Source: Thermoplasmata archaeon (GTDB lineage Archaea; Thermoplasmatota; Thermoplasmata; GCA-020350865). From it: a stretch of DNA of 19,331 nt. The notes under the pieces were generated by a model. That model was not told the DNA's origin. It did no database searches and saw only the letters and a program-made list of their open reading frames with translations. Positions 6,155 through 13,935 of this stretch are shown here, one piece after another. Each line of letters opens with the position of its first letter. Positions within the stretch are counted from its first letter, which is position 1. The stretch spans positions 1,560,935 to 1,580,265 of the forward strand of contig CP070726.1 in the NCBI GenBank assembly GCA_020350865.1, written 5' to 3'. Both the position numbers and the translations under genes were made by a program.

Positions 6155-6688
6155 TCACTCAGTAAGCGCCTTTCCGCAGTACGGGCAGGCCTTCCAGTCC
6201 TGGGGCAGAAGGGCTCCGCAGCCTTTGCAGGGAGCTGCGGGTCGACCGGGGACAGCCGGCGGCGGGGGTGCCGGAGGCAGGGGCGGCTGGGTGGGAACAC
6301 CGCTCTGATTGGTCATCTGATCCACAAAACCCCAGAAGCTCCACATGAGGTTTCTCGCATCGTCCTCGTATTCTTTGTACGATAGTGCTCCGCCCACAAG
6401 TGCAACAGGCCAGAAAATCACGGCGGCAGCGGCCCCACCGACCAAACCCTCGTCCGTGATCTTTGCCTGGAACTGCAGGTCGATATATGTATTGCCCCCC
6501 TGTTCATCCATCCTGAGGAAGAACTCCCTTCTCAGCCCGATTTTCGAGATGTAGCTCTGTCCCTGTATGTGGAAGGGAGAAAGCTGGGCAACGTAGAATC
6601 CCTGCCTTGCCCAGAAATCGCAGATTTGAGGGTAGATGTCCTCTCTTTTCACACCCTGATACCGTCTGAACTCTCTCTTCTCGAACAT
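6155..6688 (-). CDS. Uncharacterised protein with hydrophobic segment and C-terminal zinc ribbon
   Basis: A 177-residue protein of unknown function. The N-terminal 90 residues (MFEKREFRRYQGVKREDIYP...) look like a compact alpha/beta domain. A glycine/alanine-rich hydrophobic stretch follows (LVGGAAAAVIFWPVALVGGALSY, about 103-125), likely one membrane segment or hairpin. Then comes a proline-rich linker (QPPLPPAPPPPAVPGRP) and a zinc ribbon, CKGCG...CPYCG, with two CxxC pairs 10 residues apart. Start at 6688 rests on a very good ribosome binding site (AGGTGA, 4 bases from the ATG); the longer frame from 6751 would overlap the upstream gene. It starts 8 bases after the flavodoxin-like gene and should be co-transcribed with it. 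Whether the two proteins work together is open. Confidence 0.8.
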   Translation of the reverse strand: MFEKREFRRYQGVKREDIYPQICDFWARQGFYVAQLSPFHIQGQSYISKIGLRREFFLRMDEQGGNTYIDLQFQAKITDEGLVGGAAAAVIFWPVALVGGALSYKEYEDDARNLMWSFWGFVDQMTNQSGVPTQPPLPPAPPPPAVPGRPAAPCKGCGALLPQDWKACPYCGKALTE

Positions 6689-6696
6689 GTTTTCAC

Positions 6697-7173
6697 CTAA
6701 TCGAACAGCCGCTTCGTGAGCTTCGCTATGTTCTTGCCGTAGGCTGTGCACTCCTCTTTTGCTTCCTCATCCGGCATGCCCACGGCCACTGGACCGTAGT
6801 GGTTGCCCGAGGGGTCCCCTTTGACTATCATGCCGTGTATCATGAGCATCTGAAGAAGACCCATGATAACGGTCTCGTTTCCCCCTGCCAGATTGCCGCT
6901 GGATGTGAACGCACCGCCCACCCTGCCGTTCAGCTTGCCGTGGAACTTCACGCTCTCGTCAATGAGGTCCTTGATGGGTGCAGCGCATGCACCGTAGTAA
7001 GTCGGGGAACCGAGAATGATGCCCTGATAGTTCAAAAGCTCGTCCACCTCGGTTTCCTCAACGTCCTTGAGGATGACCTCAACATTCTCCTGCCTTGCAC
7101 CTTCAGCGATGTACTCGGCCATCGCTTTCGTATTGCCCGATTTGGAATAGTAGCACACCAATATCTTAGCCAT
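6697..7173 (-). CDS. Flavodoxin-like NAD(P)H:quinone oxidoreductase / WrbA-like flavoprotein
   Basis: A 158-residue FMN-binding electron carrier or quinone/iron reductase of the flavodoxin fold. The phosphate-binding loop is SKSGNTKAM (residues 10-18). GSPTYYGACAAPIKDLID (about 57-74) is the flavin-ring loop seen in WrbA and related flavoproteins, and the GGAFTSSGNLAGGNETVIMGLLQ segment also matches WrbA. It is shorter than classical WrbA (about 200). Start at 7173 is set by the MAKILVCYYS- family start and the site GGTGAGGT just upstream; the open frame extends to 7488, but that part runs through the 5S rRNA gene on the other strand and is spurious. First gene of a two-gene unit. Electron donor and acceptor cannot be deduced. 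Confidence 0.88.
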   Translation of the reverse strand: MAKILVCYYSKSGNTKAMAEYIAEGARQENVEVILKDVEETEVDELLNYQGIILGSPTYYGACAAPIKDLIDESVKFHGKLNGRVGGAFTSSGNLAGGNETVIMGLLQMLMIHGMIVKGDPSGNHYGPVAVGMPDEEAKEECTAYGKNIAKLTKRLFD

Positions 7174-7208
7174 GCATACCTCACCCCGGGCGGGAATGAC
7201 TTTCGCGG

Positions 7209-7218
7209 TTTTTATAGT
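7209..7218 (-). promoter_or_regulatory. TATA box of the flavodoxin-like/zinc-ribbon operon
   Basis: On the minus strand ACTATAAAAA lies 36-45 bases before the ATG at 7173. This predicts a leader of around 14 bases that just holds the ribosome binding site. It is divergent from the 5S promoter. Confidence 0.65.
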
Positions 7219-7271
7219 TAATTGTGGCTGAAGCTGGATTCCGGGGATTTTCACGCTTTGGAAAAGAAAGC

Positions 7272-7280
7272 TATAAATAA
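7272..7280 (+). promoter_or_regulatory. TATA box of the 5S rRNA gene
   Basis: TATAAATAA is preceded by a purine-rich stretch (GAAAAGAAAGC) fitting a BRE. A start 25 bases downstream would be near 7302, some 11 bases before the mature 5S end, so a short precursor is expected. Confidence 0.7.
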
Positions 7281-7312
7281 ACCTTCGGACATAGGGCGCA
7301 TTAAGAAAGGGT

Positions 7313-7432
7313 ATGACGGCCATGGCGGTGGGGCTACACCTGGTCTCATCCCGAACCCAGAAGTTAAGCCCACCAGCGTTCCCTGTGGTACTGTGGTGCG
7401 CGAGCCCACGGGAAGCTTGGATCGCCGTCAGC
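7313..7432 (+). rRNA. rrf: 5S ribosomal RNA
   Basis: The 5' end TGACGGC (7314-7320) pairs perfectly with GCCGTCA (7424-7430), forming helix I. Inside are the universal 5S segments TCCCGAACCCAGAAGTTAAGC (loop B/helix III) and GGTACTG...GGGAAGC. At about 120 nt the length is right; exact ends are uncertain by one to three bases. It has its own promoter and no 16S, 23S or tRNA gene beside it. A CT-rich stretch (CTTCTTCTTGTT, from 7435) may end transcription. Confidence 0.95.
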
Positions 7433-7489
7433 CACTTCTTCTTGTTATCAACAAATAGAAGCAATCCACTTGCAATAGCAAATGGCAAG

Positions 7490-7514
7490 AAAAAAGGGGG
7501 ATTTCCAATTCCCC
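7490..7514 (-). terminator. Hairpin plus T-tract terminator of the FN3 surface protein gene
   Basis: On the minus strand, GGGGA (7514-7510) pairs with TCCCC (7501-7497) around an 8-base loop, followed after one C by six T (7495-7490). It lies 55 bases after the stop at 7569. The gap 7433-7568 holds nothing else recognisable. Confidence 0.6.
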
Positions 7515-7568
7515 TGGTTATGGGATTTTTAGGCTTAGTTCAAGTTATCGTCCTTGACTTAAAATAGC

Positions 7569-10500
7569 TTATTCCCCCTCGAATACCCCCCTTAAATTGC
7601 AATAAGGGCATTGAACTTCGGTAGGGAGATACCACACATTTATTTGAAATTGCCTTCCACACTCAGGACAACGAATTTGCTGTTTGGATTGTTGTCTTTG
7701 GGTATCAGACACAGTTTGTGAATGAGATAGTATCGAAGGATACAATGTATCCTCTTGTTTTTTCTTTCTCATAAACAATATTGCTATCAGGGATAGAATA
7801 ATGGTTGTAATAATAATCCCCGCAATTATCCAGAGCCATGAAACATCATTCTTCTCGTTGTCTGGGGCAATTAAAGCGATAGCGGCTATATCTGATTTAG
7901 AACCTTCACCGATATCATTGACAGCACTCACTTTATAATAATACGTTTTCCCATTAATGAGGTCTCTATCGATGAATATTAAGACATTGCTCAAAGTCGT
8001 TAGATATGTCTCTCCATCTGGCGTATCACCTTTGTAGATTTTATAGTCGGTTATTGGTGAACCGCCGTCTGAGTTTGGCTCAGACCAAGTCAATTTCACC
8101 TGTCCGTCACCCGCAATTATTTTCAAGTCCTGTGGTGCTGATGGGACTCCTTTAGGGGTAGCACTTGCACCGTTCGACTTAGAGCCCTCACCAACGCTAT
8201 TGACTCCACTAACTTTATAATAATATGTCTGGCCGTTCGTAAGTCCTGTGTCAGTATATGTCAAAACATCGCCTACAGTAATTAACAGCCTTTCTTCGTC
8301 TAAGGTAGTTCCTCTATAAATCTTATAGCTTATGATAGGCGAACCGCCATCTGAAGAAGGTGTCATCCAAGACAACGATAAATTCCCATTGCCTGCTATC
8401 GCAATCAAATCTATTGGTGCACTCGGCACAGCAACAGGTGTAGCATTAGCTTCATTTGACTTCGATCCTTCTCCAGCGCTGTTAACAGCACTCACTTTAT
8501 AATAATACGTTTGCCCGTTTAAGAGGCCTTTATCAATGTATGTGAATATGTTGCCCACAGTAACGAGATAATTTACTTGACCAGGTTTTTTCTCTCTGTA
8601 AATCCTATATTTGCTTATTGCGGACCCGCCATCATCAGAAGGCTCAGTCCAAAACAGTGATACTTGCCCATCGCCTGAAGCGGCTGAGAGCTCGGTTGGT
8701 GGGTCCGGTACTGTAACTGGCGTGGCACTGGCTTCATTTGATAAAGGGCTTTCTCCAACACTGTTAATTGAACTGACCTGATAATAATAGGTTTGGCCGT
8801 TTGTAAGGCCAGAATCCGTATACATCAAAACATTACCTATTGTAGTCTGATATGTTTCTCCTCCTGATGTTGAACCTCTATAGATCGCATAGCTGATTAT
8901 TGGATATCCACCATTATCTACGGGGGCATCCCAGGATAATGATATTTGTGCATCACCCGGCTCGACAACGAGCCCTGTTGGTGCGTCTGGTGTCGTTCCT
9001 GGAGTTGCATTGACTTCATTGGACTGCTCACCTTCGCCCTCACTGTTCACGGCATTTACGGTGTAATAGTATATCTGTCCATTGGTGAGTCCCAAGTCGA
9101 TATATGTCAGAACATCCCCAATGATGGTTAGAAAGATTTCTCCGCTAGAGGTTGTACCTCTGTAGATGATGTAGTTGGTGATAGTATGGCCCCCGTCATC
9201 GGAAGGAGTGTTCCAGGAGAGTGATATTTCAGCATCACCTGGAGTCGCAGTCAGGTTGATTGGCTCACTTGGCGTTGTACCTGGTGTTGCATTCACTTCA
9301 TTGGAAAGGGACCCCTCCCCCACTCTGTTTACGGCACTTACTTTGTAATAGTAAATCTGCCCGTTGATAACATCCAAATCTATGTAAGTAGTAAGGTTCC
9401 CAATAATGGTCAAAGATGCCTCTCCATTCGGTATGGTGCCCCTATAAATCGTGTAATTTGATATCGAGAAACCACCATCATTCGCTGGAGCATTCCAAGA
9501 CAGCGACACTTGGGAATCACCCGGTATAGCGTTAAATTCCGCAGGTGCACTTGGAATCGTTGCAGGTGTAGCGTTCGCCTCATTGGAAAATATACTTTCT
9601 CCAACGCTATTCACAGCCCTTACTTTATAATAATAAGTCTGGCCATTAACCACATCTAAGTCATTATAGAAGAGTACCGTCCCAATAGAAGTTAGATATG
9701 ATTCTTCGTTCGATGTTGTTACTCTATAAATCGAGTAGTTGGTGATCGGGGAACCCCCATCATCAATAGGTTCAGCCCAAGTTAATGACACCAGTGCATC
9801 ACCTGGAACGGCCTGAAGCTCAGTTGGTGAGCTCGGCACAGTAACAGGTATAGCATTTGCTTCATTTGATAAAGGTCCCTCTCCGTAACTATTAGTCGCA
9901 CTAACCTTATAGTAATAAATTTGGCCATTTGTAAGGCCGGGATCGGTATATATCAGAACATTGCCAATGGTGATAAGATAGGTCTCTCCACCAGATGTCG
10001 TGCCTCTGTGAATCGTGTAGTTTGTAATTGGAGAACTACCATTATCAGCAGGTGCATTCCAGGACAGCGTTATCTCCGCATCACCGGGAGTTGCGATAAG
10101 TCCAGTTGGTGTACTCGGCCTTGCACCTGGAGTGGCATTTATCTCATTAGATTGTGCGCCTTCCCCTACACTGTTTGTAGCACTCACTGTATAAAAATAG
10201 GTTTGTCCGTTCGTAACATCTGTATCGATGTAAGAAAGCATATCACCAATGGTGGTTAGACATGTTTCCCCACCGGACGTCAAGCCTCTATATATCGTGT
10301 AGTTGGTTATTGCTGACCCGCCGTCATTTGAAGGAGGATTCCATGAAAGTGATACTTGTGTATCGTCTGGGATTGCAGTTAATCCAGTCGGTGCACCTGG
10401 CACAATAGGGTTTTTTCTTGCATATTTAAGGGCACTGTTGGTATAGTCATAATAACTGATGTGAATATTCTCGGTAGAGTCGATCCCTATCGAGGTGTAC

Positions 10501-11516
10501 CCTCCCACTGATTCGGCGGTATCTACAAATTCAAACTGCCAACCACTAGCATTATACCATGCCAACTTGAGATCGTTATTTTTACCATCATAATAGGAAA
10601 TATAAGGAAAATCATCATTGTCAAGTGCAATAGACGTTGCATAACCCACTTCTCCAGAAGAGTCGAGCGTTTCCACATTCCAGCCGCTTCCGTCCCAATG
10701 GGCGTATTTTAATGCCCAATTGGTAAAATCAAAATAACTGATATGCGGGTAATCGCTACTGTCTACCTCTATTGAAACACAATGACCTACCTCTCCTACT
10801 GAGTCCACGGTTACTATGTTCCAACCGCTACCTGTCCAATTAGCGTATTTAAGATCCTTGTTGTCTCCTTCAAAATAAGCGATATGTGCATAATCATTGG
10901 AATCTAAATCTATTGAAATTGTACGTTCATCAGAGAACTCAAACGAACCTGCATGACCTACAATCCCAATGCTCCAGCCTCCACCAGTCCATCTTGCATA
11001 TTTTATATTGTGGTTATCCTCATCCCAATAGCTAATGTGAGGATAATCGCTTGAATCGAGTGCTATCGAACATTGGTATCCTACATCACCTAAATAATCC
11101 ACGGTTTGAATACTCCAATCCGTACCGGTCCATTTAGCATATCTTAGATCGTGAAAGTGGACAGGATCACCACTGCCAGAATAGTGATAACTTATGTGAG
11201 AATTGTTACCAGTATCAACTGCCAAAGAGGCGAACCTACCGGCATCGCCCTCGGAATCGACAATTTGGATATCCCATGAGCTACCAGTCCATCCTGCATA
11301 TTTGAGAACATCATCGGTCATATCTTGATAGCCTATATGAGGATAATCGTTACCATCCAAATCTATCGATGTCCAATGGCCTGTATAACCAGAGGAATCT
11401 ATTGTTTCCGTGCTCCAGGTATTTGCACTGGCATTTTCGCTTATTAGTCCCAAAACTACCATCATGCACGCGATCGTCATCAACCCTATGATCCCGATGG
11501 CTGCTATCTTTTTCAT
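7569..11516 (-). CDS. Giant surface protein: seven-bladed propeller, nine FN3 domains, membrane helix, cytoplasmic zinc ribbon
   Basis: A 1315-residue protein, probably an adhesin or sensor on the cell surface. Residues 1-31 are a signal peptide (MKKIAAIGIIGLMTIACMMVV..., cut near SANA). Residues 32-368 hold seven repeats of about 48 residues, consensus SIALDSSDYPHISYYD..LKYA.WTGSGW, which I read as a seven-bladed beta-propeller; the N-terminal strand TWSTETIDSSG would complete the last blade. Residues 371-1214 are nine FN3 domains of 94 residues, each with DGGSPITNY.IYRG and TYYYKVSAVNSVGEGS.SNEANATP. A membrane helix (about 1225-1248) and RKKK follow. A 60-residue cytoplasmic tail ends in a zinc ribbon, CPECGRQF...CPYC (1283-1306). 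I chose the ATG at 11516 for the signal peptide; the frame runs to 11648, but those 44 residues are not convincing. Single gene with its own promoter and terminator. Ligand unknown. Confidence 0.9.
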   Translation of the reverse strand: MKKIAAIGIIGLMTIACMMVVLGLISENASANTWSTETIDSSGYTGHWTSIDLDGNDYPHIGYQDMTDDVLKYAGWTGSSWDIQIVDSEGDAGRFASLAVDTGNNSHISYHYSGSGDPVHFHDLRYAKWTGTDWSIQTVDYLGDVGYQCSIALDSSDYPHISYWDEDNHNIKYARWTGGGWSIGIVGHAGSFEFSDERTISIDLDSNDYAHIAYFEGDNKDLKYANWTGSGWNIVTVDSVGEVGHCVSIEVDSSDYPHISYFDFTNWALKYAHWDGSGWNVETLDSSGEVGYATSIALDNDDFPYISYYDGKNNDLKLAWYNASGWQFEFVDTAESVGGYTSIGIDSTENIHISYYDYTNSALKYARKNPIVPGAPTGLTAIPDDTQVSLSWNPPSNDGGSAITNYTIYRGLTSGGETCLTTIGDMLSYIDTDVTNGQTYFYTVSATNSVGEGAQSNEINATPGARPSTPTGLIATPGDAEITLSWNAPADNGSSPITNYTIHRGTTSGGETYLITIGNVLIYTDPGLTNGQIYYYKVSATNSYGEGPLSNEANAIPVTVPSSPTELQAVPGDALVSLTWAEPIDDGGSPITNYSIYRVTTSNEESYLTSIGTVLFYNDLDVVNGQTYYYKVRAVNSVGESIFSNEANATPATIPSAPAEFNAIPGDSQVSLSWNAPANDGGFSISNYTIYRGTIPNGEASLTIIGNLTTYIDLDVINGQIYYYKVSAVNRVGEGSLSNEVNATPGTTPSEPINLTATPGDAEISLSWNTPSDDGGHTITNYIIYRGTTSSGEIFLTIIGDVLTYIDLGLTNGQIYYYTVNAVNSEGEGEQSNEVNATPGTTPDAPTGLVVEPGDAQISLSWDAPVDNGGYPIISYAIYRGSTSGGETYQTTIGNVLMYTDSGLTNGQTYYYQVSSINSVGESPLSNEASATPVTVPDPPTELSAASGDGQVSLFWTEPSDDGGSAISKYRIYREKKPGQVNYLVTVGNIFTYIDKGLLNGQTYYYKVSAVNSAGEGSKSNEANATPVAVPSAPIDLIAIAGNGNLSLSWMTPSSDGGSPIISYKIYRGTTLDEERLLITVGDVLTYTDTGLTNGQTYYYKVSGVNSVGEGSKSNGASATPKGVPSAPQDLKIIAGDGQVKLTWSEPNSDGGSPITDYKIYKGDTPDGETYLTTLSNVLIFIDRDLINGKTYYYKVSAVNDIGEGSKSDIAAIALIAPDNEKNDVSWLWIIAGIIITTIILSLIAILFMRKKKQEDTLYPSILSHSQTVSDTQRQQSKQQIRCPECGRQFQINVWYLPTEVQCPYCNLRGVFEGE
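7875..10406 (-). repeat. Nine 282-bp tandem repeats encoding FN3 domains
   Basis: Nine consecutive units of 94 codons encode the FN3 domains, with at most small length changes. The protein copies are clearly alike, and short identical DNA words recur at the same place (the TAYTATAARGT-like core), but codon choice varies between copies. This is an old, diversified array, not a recent expansion. Confidence 0.85.
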
Positions 11517-11564
11517 CTTCCCACTTTTTTCCTCAGAATCCCTCAATAAATAGATAAATGTCTT

Positions 11565-11574
11565 GATATTTAAA
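11565..11574 (-). promoter_or_regulatory. TATA box of the FN3 surface protein gene
   Basis: TTTAAATATC on the minus strand lies about 50 bases before the ATG at 11516. The leader would hold a GAGG and a GGGAAG near the start. The rest of the gap 11517-11728 shows no other gene. Confidence 0.5.
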
Positions 11575-11728
11575 ATTGTTGAGTGCGTGTAAGTCAGTCC
11601 AATGCAAAAGCTGGTTATGGGTAGGTGCTCTGCTTTCCGCTTACTCACCGCAGCATCTTTAGATTAGGTATAGATGTAAATTACGCAACTTAATTAACCC
11701 CAAATTGGTGCAAAAGGCTAATTCCAGC

Positions 11729-12577
11729 TCAATACTCGTAGAACCCTTTACCCGTCTTCCTCCCCAGGTACCCTGCGGCAACCATCTTCTTTAAAAGCGG
11801 GCACGGCCTGTACTTCGGATCCCCGAGGCCGTCCTGCAGTACGTTCATGATGTGTAGGCACGTGTCCAGGCCAATTAAATCGGCCAGGGCCAGGGGACCC
11901 ATGGGATGGGCCATGCCGAGCTGCATCACATTGTCTATGGCTTCTTTTGTTCCCACGCCTTCCATGAGGCAGTAGATGGCCTCGTTTATCATGGGCATGA
12001 GGACACGGTTGGAGACAAAACCGGGATAATCATTGACCTCTACCGGTGTTTTCCCTAGTTTTGTGGCCAAATCCACCACCATCTGTGTTGTTTCATCGGA
12101 GGTGGCAATGCCGCGAATGACCTCAACCAGTTTCATTACAGGAACCGGATTGAAGAAGTGCATACCTATGAACCTGTCAGGTTTCGAGGTTGCGGCACCG
12201 AGCTCGGTTATGGAGATGGAGGATGTGTTCGAGGCGAAGATGATATCGGGCTTGCACAATTCCTCCAGTTCCTTGAATACCCGCTTCTTTAAATCGGCAT
12301 TCTCGATTACGGCCTCCACTATGAAATCAACATCCTTCAGATCCCCCATATTGGTGGTGCCCTTGATCCGTCCAAGGATGGCGTCTTTTTCTTCGGCTGT
12401 GATTCTTTCCTTTTTCACGCTTTTGTCCAGGTTCTTTGTTATGGCCGCCATACCGTTCTCCACGAACCTGTCCTCGATATCCCTCATGACGACATCGTAG
12501 CCTGCCTGTGAAAACACCTGTGCTATGCCGTTGCCCATGAGTCCTGCACCCAGCACTCCTATGGTTTTTATTTCCAT
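11729..12577 (-). CDS. hbd: 3-hydroxyacyl-CoA dehydrogenase (3-hydroxybutyryl-CoA dehydrogenase type)
   Basis: A 282-residue NAD(P)-dependent enzyme converting acetoacetyl-CoA and (S)-3-hydroxybutyryl-CoA into each other, the stand-alone short-chain form, cytoplasmic. The dinucleotide-binding loop is [13 protein letters not shown] (residues 6-18). The family signature with the catalytic His is [17 protein letters not shown] (about 136-152), and [19 protein letters not shown] forms the C-terminal substrate domain. Length is exactly that of bacterial Hbd/PaaH. I chose the ATG at 12577, behind GGGGGAAGAAAG; a TTG at 12604 would overlap the thiolase. It follows the thiolase by 13 bases, and the pair catalyses two consecutive steps. 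Direction (synthesis or beta-oxidation/fermentation) and NAD versus NADP use are not decided by the sequence. Confidence 0.93.
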   Translation of the reverse strand: MEIKTIGVLGAGLMGNGIAQVFSQAGYDVVMRDIEDRFVENGMAAITKNLDKSVKKERITAEEKDAILGRIKGTTNMGDLKDVDFIVEAVIENADLKKRVFKELEELCKPDIIFASNTSSISITELGAATSKPDRFIGMHFFNPVPVMKLVEVIRGIATSDETTQMVVDLATKLGKTPVEVNDYPGFVSNRVLMPMINEAIYCLMEGVGTKEAIDNVMQLGMAHPMGPLALADLIGLDTCLHIMNVLQDGLGDPKYRPCPLLKKMVAAGYLGRKTGKGFYEY

Positions 12578-12590
12578 CTTTCTTCCCCCA

Positions 12591-13772
12591 TCATTCCATT
12601 TCAACTATCATGGCCACTGCATTGCCTCCTCCAAGACACAGGGTGGCCAGTCCTCTCTTCAAACCTCTCTGTTTCAATGCATGCAATAAAGTCACGAGCA
12701 CCCTGGTTCCGCTGCATCCGATGGGGTGGCCTAAGGCCACTGCTCCTCCGTGAACGTTGAACTTCTCAAGCGGCACGTTGAGCTCCCTGTGAACTGCTAC
12801 AGAGGCTGAGGCAAAGGCTTCGTTGTGCTCGAACAGATCAAGGTCATCGATTGTAAAACCCGTTTTCTCCAAAAGGGCCCGGGTTGTGGGTATGGGTGCC
12901 TCCATGACCAGCTCGGGTGCCACGCCCCCTGTATTGTAATCGATGATTTTGGCCATGGGCTTTGCACCGAGCTCTTCTGCCTTTGCCCTGGAGGTCACCA
13001 CAACCGCGGCTGCACCGTCGGAAATCTGGGATGCGTTGCCTGCAGTAACCAGACCGTCCTCCTTGAAAACCGGTTTGAGCTTGGCCAGCTTCTCAAGGGA
13101 TGTGTCCTCCCTCACACCTTCATCGGTTTCAAAGGTTACCGGGTCGCCCTTCCTCTGCGGTATCTGCACCGGTACGATCTCGTCCTTGAACTTGCCTCCC
13201 GTGATGGCCTCTGCGGCCTTTTGATGGCTCTGAAAGGCAAGTTCGTCGGCGTCCTCACGGCCGACGTTGTACTTTTCAGCAATTATCTCCCCTGTATTGC
13301 CCATGTGAAAATCGTTGTACACATCCCATAACCCGTCGTTGACCATGGCATCGATGAGTTTGCCGTCGCCCAGGCGATATCCACTCCTTGCCTTATTCAG
13401 AAGATAAGGGCCCAGGTTCATGTTCTCCATACCGCCGGCAACAATGAGATCCGCATCACCTGCCTTGATTGCAGACGCTGCCATCATCACCGTCTTGAGG
13501 CCCGAGCCACATACCTTGTTCACTGTGGCGGCACCGATTCCCACGGGTAAATCGGCATATATCATGGCCTGCCTTGCCGGATTCTGTCCCAGACCTGCCG
13601 CAACCACATTGCCCATGAGCACCTCGTCGATGTCCTTGCCCTCTATGCCTGCCCGGACAACTGCTTCCTTGATGGCTATTGCTCCGAGCTTTTGTGCAGA
13701 AAAGTCCTTCAAAGTCCCATTGAACTTGCCAATCGCGGTTCTAACTCCGCTTAATATTACTACCTCAGTCAA
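12591..13772 (-). CDS. atoB: Acetyl-CoA C-acetyltransferase (thiolase)
   Basis: A 393-residue thiolase joining two acetyl-CoA to acetoacetyl-CoA, or cleaving it. The nucleophile is Cys88 in [31 protein letters not shown] and [17 protein letters not shown] hold the active-site His, and [13 protein letters not shown] the second catalytic Cys. All four catalytic blocks are intact, and length is that of the bacterial-type biosynthetic thiolases, not the archaeal thiolase/HMG-CoA synthase pair with its DUF35 partner, which suggests acquisition from bacteria at some time. The start is TTG at 13772, supported by the strong site GGGGGAG seven bases before. First gene of a two-gene operon with the 3-hydroxyacyl-CoA dehydrogenase. 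Confidence 0.94.
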   Translation of the reverse strand: MTEVVILSGVRTAIGKFNGTLKDFSAQKLGAIAIKEAVVRAGIEGKDIDEVLMGNVVAAGLGQNPARQAMIYADLPVGIGAATVNKVCGSGLKTVMMAASAIKAGDADLIVAGGMENMNLGPYLLNKARSGYRLGDGKLIDAMVNDGLWDVYNDFHMGNTGEIIAEKYNVGREDADELAFQSHQKAAEAITGGKFKDEIVPVQIPQRKGDPVTFETDEGVREDTSLEKLAKLKPVFKEDGLVTAGNASQISDGAAAVVVTSRAKAEELGAKPMAKIIDYNTGGVAPELVMEAPIPTTRALLEKTGFTIDDLDLFEHNEAFASASVAVHRELNVPLEKFNVHGGAVALGHPIGCSGTRVLVTLLHALKQRGLKRGLATLCLGGGNAVAMIVEME

Positions 13773-13811
13773 CTTAAACTCCCCCGAAGTGCAAGGGTAT
13801 CAGGCTTTTTC

Positions 13812-13820
13812 GATATAAAG
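13812..13820 (-). promoter_or_regulatory. TATA box of the thiolase operon
   Basis: CTTTATATC on the minus strand is 40-48 bases before the TTG start, giving a leader of about 18 bases that holds GGGGGAG. It is divergent from the promoter at 13879. Confidence 0.65.
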
Positions 13821-13878
13821 TTTATCGGAATGTGCACTTCCCCATCTATCAGGAACCACTCATGCTCAAACCTCCAAA

Positions 13879-13888
13879 ATTATATATG
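13879..13888 (+). promoter_or_regulatory. TATA box of the TIGR03790-type surface protein gene
   Basis: ATTATATATG lies about 50 bases before the ATG at 13936; AGGTCGG at 13924-13930 is a plausible ribosome binding site. The gap 13773-13935 holds the two divergent promoters and nothing else visible. Confidence 0.55.
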
Positions 13889-13935
13889 GATAGTAGACAC
13901 ATATCATTTGGTAAATCAAATTCAGGTCGGTTACA

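Noticed and set aside
7174..7488. 105-residue N-terminal extension of the flavodoxin-like gene
   Set aside because: It crosses the 5S rRNA gene, its promoter and the gene's own TATA box; the ATG at 7173 has a strong ribosome binding site and the family start.
7875..10406. Regular 282-bp repeats as a possible CRISPR or mobile array
   Set aside because: The units are protein-coding FN3 domains in one uninterrupted frame; there are no spacers.
11517..11648. 44-residue extension of the FN3 protein
   Set aside because: It would put the clear signal peptide in the middle of the protein and crosses the TATA box.
11649..11728. Searched for a second hidden tRNA or small RNA (also 495-651, 5990-6154, 7433-7568, 13773-13935)
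   Set aside because: No TTCRANY T loop with a matching acceptor stem was found in these gaps; they hold promoters, hairpins or nothing recognisable.
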